Source of the DNA: Beroe forskalii | Taxonomy: Eukaryota; Ctenophora; Nuda; Beroida; Beroidae | Assembly: GCA_011033025.1 (NCBI GenBank) | Contig: WFMF01000055.1 | Span: 1 to 64,000, forward strand | Length of the DNA: 64,000 nucleotides | Direction of reading: 5' to 3' | Shown here: positions 57,301 through 64,000 of the stretch, one piece after another | How positions within the stretch are numbered: position 1 is the stretch's first letter | How the letters are laid out: each line of letters opens with the position of its first letter | Made by a program: the position numbers and the translations under genes | Notes under the pieces: model-generated | The model's input: only the letters and a program-made list of their open reading frames with translations | The model's database searches: none | Told to the model about the DNA's origin: nothing

Positions 57301-57800
57301 GTCATTTTCAGCGAGAAAATCAGCCGTTTTCTGTACAAAAGAAGCGTGTGACCTGCGCTACATCATTTTGAATGAAAACATCACCGGACCTTTAACCACA
57401 TAATATAAGTCACAGTATTCTTGAGTCCCGCTCATCAGCAGTAACCGTCACTTATTTACGTAGAAAAGGTAGCACCTCGACGCAAGATTGTACACTTTTT
57501 TGTTGGACCACACAGTTTTCTAACAGTACAATCTCCTTTGTTATGATTTATAGAAATAATGCACATACAGATGCCTATTGCCTATAGTTTGTATTTTCAG
57601 ATGCGATCTAGGACAACATAAGTCGAGATATCATCATCTCAACACTGCAGGTGCCAATATCAACCATCTAATTTTCCAACTCGGATGTTCTTTCATAAGA
57701 ACCGTCTTATTAATAAACTTCTAGGATCCAGTTGGTGCATGGTGTTAGTTCATGGCCATCTTAGATATGCTTTTTGCCTTGGATTGAGGTATGAGAATTA
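54389..57800. other. Single-copy intergenic DNA
   Basis: No frame with protein-like content on either strand, no splice-supported exons, no tRNA. Contains the hairpin at 55510-55675 and two copies of the TGACxTCA-type module (55010, 55987). Confidence 0.5.
55510..55675. repeat. Long near-perfect hairpin (about 166 bp)
   Basis: AATGGTGGAAATCTTGAATT pairs with its inverse at the far end. The inner arms GTCCCCAT and ATGGGGAC close over two bases. Few mismatches across about 80 bp per arm. Confidence 0.8.
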
Positions 57801-57914
57801 TAGAGGTCTCAGTACTCAGTAGGGGCAGCAATGCTTCGTAGGGACCCTCTGAAATATCGCTCTAGTGCTATAAAATGTTGTTTGTATGTTAGGTATTGCT
57901 TGTAGTTGTATGCA

Positions 57915-58010
57915 TGCATTGAAGCCAGAGAGTTGAGTGTTATGCGTTCGGGCATGCTTTGAAGCCAGAGAGTTGAGTGTTATGCGTTGTGACATGCATT
58001 TAAATTTGGT
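57915..58010. repeat. Two-copy tandem repeat
   Basis: TTGAAGCCAGAGAGTTGAGT GTTATGCGTT occurs twice in a row, about 40 bp apart. Confidence 0.8.
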
Positions 58011-58749
58011 GGTGCCTGAAGTTTTATATGGTTTCACTGCGAGATAGAGAGTCTTCGGATTGAGTCCGAGCAGCTATTGGGTCAAATGTTGGTATACCTA
58101 CAAAGTGTGTTTCTCAACACAACCCCAGATTGCTTTATTGATGTGTCCGATTGTATGATATCGATAACAATTTATTGTTGATTGGTCGAATCATTAATTG
58201 ACTGGTTGATTGATTCTTTGACAGGTTGATTTATTGGAGATAAAATCGAAAAAAATCACGATCAACGAAAATTGAAAAGGATTGAATTGTCATTCGTCAA
58301 TTGAGTGCTCACGAATTTACCACCTACCAGAACTTTTCATTTGTGGTCATGAACATTGATACCTTTTTTGACTTATTTTTGGCTTAAATGGTAACTTGAT
58401 TACGTCACCAACAACTCATATCTTCGACATCCAGATCTAACAATGAATTCTCTCAGTTCTAAGAACTATACAACCGTAAGCCAGCCTCTGCTATATATTG
58501 CCCCCTTTATCAAGCTGTTCTTACCACCATCATCTGATGTACGTAGGATATAGACATAGGCTGCTGTAAATAACAAACGTCACCATTTCACCATCGTAAC
58601 GCCTGATAATGACGTCATAACCTCCCTCCTGCTTCTCCTGACACGTAGTTTACGACGATCAGTGGTTTCATGATCACACTCATTATATAGCGAATATGTG
58701 GGGGGCTATTACAATGTGGCGTCTCTTATCTGAGTTACTTGTTCCTTGA

Positions 58750-59260
58750 TCGGGGCTCCTCCAATTGGCTGCTCTATTGGGGTGTTGCTTTCGAGCGTTT
58801 GCAGTACAATTGCTGTACTGACTACTGTTGTTATTGCTGCTAATTTGGTTTTGCTACAACAACCAATTGATCGGGGCTCCCTGGACTTGGGATGCCCTTT
58901 GCTCTATAGCAGTCCAATTTCTGTACTGGTGTTGCTATAGATTGCTATGGGTTGCTAGTGCTTGAATGTTGTTGCTATAGGTTGTTACAACAACCAATTG
59001 ATCGGTGCTCCACTGCCCCCCCCCTCCCCATTTGGCTCCTACGAAGTCTTATCGCTCAAGGTGTTGCTTTTGACCTTTAGCAGTAAAATTTCTGTACTGG
59101 TGTTGCTACAACAGCCAATAGATCGTTGCTCCCTCGACTGAGATAAGGGTTGCTACGATGCCCAATTACTCTATTGGTGTTGCTTTTGCAGTCTAATATC
59201 TGAACAAGTGGTGTTGCTATAGGATGCTACGGACTGTTATGGGTTGCTATTGCTGTCCAT
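58750..59260. repeat. Degenerate tandem repeat of about 110-130 bp
   Basis: About four diverged units, each with CAACCAATTGATCGG, GCTCC, a GCTCTATTGG-type word, TTTGCAGT and TTTCTGTACTGGTGTTGCT. Confidence 0.65.
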
Positions 59261-62014
59261 TTTTTTGATTTTGCTGTTAGTATATGGTTTACTACAGACT
59301 GAGTTACAGTTACAGTCGAACTCTTGTTTTTCGTTTCAGTTTCACTTGTCATATAACAGTTTATTGACTGACGACACCGCCATGTCAGAATGTCAATGTC
59401 AGTTGACAATCTGCTAATCTGTTTGACCTACGTAGATACAACTTGTAATTTGAGTAAAAGGTATGTTACCTATATCCGTACGTCATCGCAAGGGTGTGCC
59501 ATACGTCTCTGTCGGTCAATTAATGGAATTAACTTATGCGTGGGCACTGATGATTTGATTTTGAAACTCATGAAATATATATGTGGTTAGCTCAACGGTC
59601 AACCATTTTGAGATGCTGTCTTCTGAGGTGTGTTCTGTTTTATGCGTCAAGAGCGAAGTGTTGAAGGTCAAAAAGTGGCGCCCTTATCATGATTAACAGC
59701 GGTACCTTGATGACACTGAAATGCCTGTGTAATATGGTATGATATACTTATAGAAAGTGTTGCATTGGGATTAAAGACCTTATGTCGTAATAACTATCCT
59801 GTCGTTATAAAAGCGCTGGTTTTAAAGTCGGTGGACATCATCTTGATGCGTTACTGAAGCTGAGGAGTGCCTTTGATTGAGACCAATCATTGTAATTGTG
59901 GTCAGAGAACGTTCCAACTCAAAAAAACTCTCGAATATAATGTAAGGAAAAAGTTCTGCTCATTTAGACTGCTGGTTTTCGTGTTAAGAGGACAGTAAGA
60001 GTAGTTAAGATAATTGCCTGCAGTTTTAAATTAAATGAATGGCTCCAGCAGCAAATTCTGTCTTTAACTGGGGGTCCTTTCAAAAACGGACTAAAAAAGT
60101 CAAAATTTGTGTGCAATTTTGTTTCGAAATGGACCGCTAAGTGGGGCGCAGTAGGGACTATAGTGACTACAGTAGTCGGCTTCGATTAAATTTCTGCAAT
60201 CTGCATCAATTTCTGACACGAGGGTCAAATACTGGATTCTGCATCAGAGCTGTTAATTGGTGTCAGAGTTAACTGGTGTCAATTATAAGCGTCTTGGGTG
60301 ACTTGGGCCCAGAATAATTATAAAGTGGTATCAGTGTCAACTGGTGTCACGTATTTAGTTACATACAGCAGTTACCACACAACCCAACCTCTGCATTGAT
60401 CGATATATAGTTCTGAGCGTGAGAGTTGTAAATGGGAATTTAAAGATCTCCAGCTCTGAGCTTCAGTCACTCAGCACCACTTGTCGCTTGAGAATGACGT
60501 CATTATCACGGTTCAGAACAGTGAATTATTGACGTAGAACGTCACCGAGCTCTGAGGCCCGGCCTGCATGTATATAACCACCTTACTCTTTAGTATGAAG
60601 CTCCAATATATACACGACACCTATATAATGTGCCACAATCTAGATATTATGATGCCCCACATTATTCCTATATAACTATAAATATTCTTACATTTCATTA
60701 GATTTATACGACGCTTCGTTGTAACCGGCAGTTTATAAATAGTAGCGTCAAATAGCTCATTTTCTTGTCAAACCAATATTCTAATTTCCATGTTTTGTGC
60801 TTTTATCAAATTATGATTATCGGAGGCTCACTTGACTGCGAGGGCGTCATAATAATAATTCCCATTCAATAATTAATCAATCCAAGTTCATGTTGGTCAA
60901 TTGTTAACCAGTGGCATTTGACCAAAAGAAGTGACATTAATTCTCCTGTTTATTGATTATTGTAATTGCATCAATCATCATTGCTTTTGGAAGATAGGCC
61001 ACTTTAGTAGACCATAGGATCACTATAGCAGTCAGCCATAAAACCAATTTACCAACTTGAACTTTAAGAATTCAGCAGAAATAGATGAAAGGTTTAATTT
61101 CTTTGTATGAAATGCTCTAATTTGTCCAATGCCTTGGATTATTTGCCTGAATTATTAGCTTCCCGAATGTTCTGCACTATTTATGCCTCTATTTCTGTAT
61201 TTGTGCTTTTAATAATTTGCCATTTTCTCAAATCCTCAAATCTGAAGCATGTATCGTGACAACAACAGCATTATCTATCTCAGTTTTTAGAAAAATATCT
61301 ATAGATATGTTCCGATAATTTCGCCCCACTTGCATCTGTATGTCTCTTGCATGTGTAAGTTGCACGTGTTCATTCTGAGGTATTATTGAATGTTAAAATT
61401 AACCCTATTTTAATTTCCCCAAAGAAGAGCTAATTCATCAGAAGAAACAGAGGTCCGCATATGGTCATGTTCTAGTCCTTGATTCACTGCTGAAAGTCAG
61501 TAAAACAAGAGAGACTGCAGTTCAAGAGATATCACCAACAATCAGAGAATTAAATTTGATCTCAGTGGAACCGTTTATAATTCTCTGTATCCAGATAATT
61601 TATCTCGAGGCAGTCTAATAATTCGAAGGAGTTATCAAGTTATCCCCTATATTTTTCTACAAGATCAATTTAATCCCCCTGTCTGGTATCTTTTACGTTG
61701 ATCTACAGTAACAGAAATCTCTGCTCAACGTACAAATTCGGTAATTCAATTTCAACTTGTGTCGATTGCCATCAAAGTTGTCTTGTGGTTGCCTACATCA
61801 ATCAGAGCTAATCAATCAGCTATCAGATCAACTACCGTGTTGATTCGTGTGTCTCAGACCCTTAATCGTCTCAGATCAGCCCTATCTTACCTCCAGAAGA
61901 AACACCACATCCTTTCCCAAATACCACACATTCTCTTCTCCCACACTCCATATATATCACGTGTGTTCCTGAGTCAGCAAACTGCTAAGGAAACTACGGT
62001 TCCGGGTCGCTACG
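59261..62014. other. Upstream region of the RIM-like gene, no gene seen
   Basis: AT-rich. Holds one more TGACGTCA-type module (60495) and TGGTGTCA repeats (60255-60360). The promoter and 5' untranslated exon of the gene at 62015 are expected here but cannot be placed. Confidence 0.45.
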
Positions 62015-63483
62015 ATGGGCAATGGTCCTAGTGACCACGCCCATCATCATCACCACGGGGTTGGGAGTAGTGGGCATCATCCCCACATTACTATCCGACC
62101 TGATGATATCTCCGAGATTGAGTCCACCGTGCTGCCACAGATATCGCTACTCAGGTATATTGTAATTTAAATCTACAAAACACAGTAGAAAGTTGCAGCG
62201 ATTATACCAACTCTGTGTTTTTGGGGTATTTTAATTTAATCTCCCGACGTACTGGTAGTAATGACGAGAATTTACTGGACATAATCTTTTACCCAGTCTC
62301 GATATACAAATTTTTATTAAGATTACATTTTTATTGAAGATTTAGATGTGAAAGATTTTGAATCCTCTACACTTTCAAATGAAGTCCTATTTTGACCTAC
62401 TTTGGAGAAAGTAACCGGTTATTTATCCCACAGTGCTACCGAGCAGGATCACATCAAGAATGTGCTGGCTCGGCAGAAAACAGAAGACGAGAACTTGCAG
62501 CGTCATATCAGGTAAGTGGGGGAAATTTATCAATCAAAATTGATCAATCTAAATTTTAATCAGTTAATCATGATGAAACTTCCTGTATATGACTAAGATT
62601 ATATGCTATAACGATAACATCTTTTCATGGAGCTGTATTTCAGTGAAATGTCCGAGGAAGTGTCCACGTTGAAGAAGCAGATCGGAAAGAAGGGAAAAGG
62701 AAGCAAGGACACGTGCCGGATTTGTAATGATTCCTCAGAGCCATCCATCAGGTAAAGTGGTTGATCTGAAACCCGCTTTTAACTGCTCGATTTCGTCAGA
62801 GAATTGAGTGTGGTTTTTGAATTTTTATATTCGTTCGCTAAAATACGACACAGTTCCAATTTAACTCTATTCCGTCTCCTCTAAGTCTAACGCAACGGGA
62901 AGAGAAAAGGCAGTAATCCTTCAACCATTCAAAGGAAGTCAAGCCTACCTTCCTTTAATCTGTGACTCCTGCTGTACCACCCGCTTCCTGACAGGAGACA
63001 AGCCCAAACTGATCTGTCTCGTGTGTTGGAAGAGCACCATGCTCATGAACAACTCCTGTGCCTGGGATACCAGCCCCACATTCAAGACCGGAGACAAGGG
63101 CCCAAACTGGGATACCATCCCGTCTCGTGTGTTGGAAGAGCACCATGCTCATGAACAACTCCTGTGCCTGGGATACCAGCCCCACATTCGGGCGCCAAGA
63201 GGTGAGAGGTGGGATATGGGGGATACTTGATGGTCCTGGAAATATTGGCCAACAGAATATACCAAAACGTGCTTTCCAAAATATCAGGGATGAACCCTCC
63301 CCATCATTGAACCACTCTAACTACCCTCTCCCAGAGTGACAGTAGGACCGGAGGGCCTGCCTCCCCCAGATACCCCCTCAGTCCCGGGGGCGTGTTCGGA
63401 ACCTCCCGCTCCTTCCTCCTCGACCACACCCACTCCAACCCCGCCCCTGAGTCCAACTCTCAGAGGAGGTTTGCTGAGACATA
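62015..63483 (+). CDS. RIM/rabphilin-like Rab effector, N-terminal part (3' partial)
   Basis: Exons: 1 62015-62154 (ATG; MGNGPS, then a His-rich stretch), 2 62434-62511, 3 62644-62751, 4 about 62903-63201, 5 from 63335. Phases agree through exon 3. Residues about 47-75 (TEQDHIKNVLARQKTEDENL) form the charged helix typical of Rab3-binding domains. CRIC follows at residues 97-100. Exon 4 is open through CDSC (62961) and CLVC (63015), then WKS and CAW, matching the spacing at the end of the RIM zinc finger (family knowledge). RIM proteins bind Rab3 and Munc13 at presynaptic release sites. MGxxxS could be an N-myristoylation signal (inference). The start of exon 4 is uncertain. A 106-bp tandem duplication in exon 4 shifts the frame, and exon 5 can be read in two frames. 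Could instead be another Rab-binding zinc-finger protein. Confidence 0.6.
63018..63189 (+). repeat. Tandem duplication inside exon 4 of the RIM-like gene
   Basis: 66 bases from CTCGTGTGTTGGAAGAGCAC to CCCCACATTC occur at 63018-63083 and again at 63124-63189 without a difference. The offset of 106 is not a multiple of 3. Upstream parts (GGAGACAAG.CCCAAACT, 62994 and 63090) are also repeated with small indels. Confidence 0.92.
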
Positions 63484-63629
63484 AGAATATTTTATATTCG
63501 TTTCGTTGCCTTCACAACCTTCCTGAATGTTATGAGCATTCCTTTGTGAAATACTGAAGCACTAAAACTGGGCAGATGTTTTTAGAGTCTGCAAAACATG
63601 CTCCCAGATTTTATCCCTATTTACGTGTC

Positions 63630-63998
63630 CTAGATTCCCCAGGATATCCATATTCTCTTAAGATTAAGCTCCTCTAGATTCCCCAGGATATCCATGTTCT
63701 CTAAGACTTAGCTCCTCTAGGTTCCCGGGGATATCCATGTTCTCTAACGTAAACTCTCCTAGGTTCCCCGGGATATCCATGTTCTCTAAGACTAAGCTCC
63801 TCTAGGTTCCCAGGGATATCCATGTTCTCTAAAACTAAGCTCCTCTAGGTTCCCAGGGATATCCATGTTCTCTAACCTAAAGTCTCCTAGATTCCCCGGG
63901 ATATCCATGTTCTCCAAACCTAAAAAGTCTCCTAGGTTCCCCAGATATCCATGTTCTCTAGAACTAAACTCCAGTTCCCCGGATATCCATGAAGTTTG
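63630..63998. repeat. 43-bp minisatellite at window end (about 9 units)
   Basis: Units around CTCCTCTAGGTTCCCCGGGA then TATCCATGTTCTCTAAGACT AAG, runs off the window. Each unit holds a CTCTAG|G acceptor-like word. Probably intronic in the RIM-like gene. Confidence 0.9.
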
Positions 63999-64000
63999 GC

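Overview
The window is eukaryotic nuclear DNA, most likely from a marine or other invertebrate animal with a repeat-rich, highly polymorphic genome. Genes are split by GT-AG introns. The DNA is AT-rich and holds minisatellites, fold-back elements with TA target duplications, and a Ty3/gypsy (Mag-like) retrotransposon. I see no bacterial operons, CRISPR arrays, rRNA or tRNA genes. The species cannot be named from the sequence.

Layout. Positions 1 to about 23,452 (copy A) and about 26,560 to 54,388 (copy B) are two copies, in the same orientation, of one locus about 25 kb long. Both carry the same + strand gene of about 20 exons. In copy B I can follow it from a probable start codon at 25,044 to a stop at 47,603-47,605. 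Copy A enters the window near exon 3 and stops at 16,536-16,538. Joining the exons gives a soluble, mostly helical protein of about 802 residues that I cannot name. Exon phases match at every junction, and exon differences between copies look mostly synonymous. Introns differ by many insertions: each copy has private transposons and different minisatellite lengths. This is either a real tandem duplication or two diverged haplotypes joined end to end in the assembly.

Damage. Three zones (about 1-1,250; 39,390-42,560; 52,030-52,450) look like low-quality consensus: homopolymers are stretched where the other copy reads cleanly. Exons 3 and 4 of copy A and exons 15-16 of copy B fall in or near them, so broken frames there should not be taken as biology without reads.

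Between the copies (23,453-26,560) lie a telomere-like tract, a CpG-rich patch and the first two exons of copy B. From 54,389 to 62,014 I see no gene, only repeats and hairpins. At 62,015 a second + strand gene starts. It has a Rab-binding helix and CxxC zinc pairs like the N-terminus of RIM/rabphilin synaptic Rab effectors, and it carries an internal tandem duplication in its fourth exon. A 43-bp minisatellite fills the end of the window.

The strongest unusual theme is local duplication across exon-intron junctions. A minisatellite is built from a 3' splice site plus the first exon bases (16 decoys in copy B), and copy B also has a repeated donor and a repeated acceptor. In copy A a MITE ends directly against a 3' splice site.
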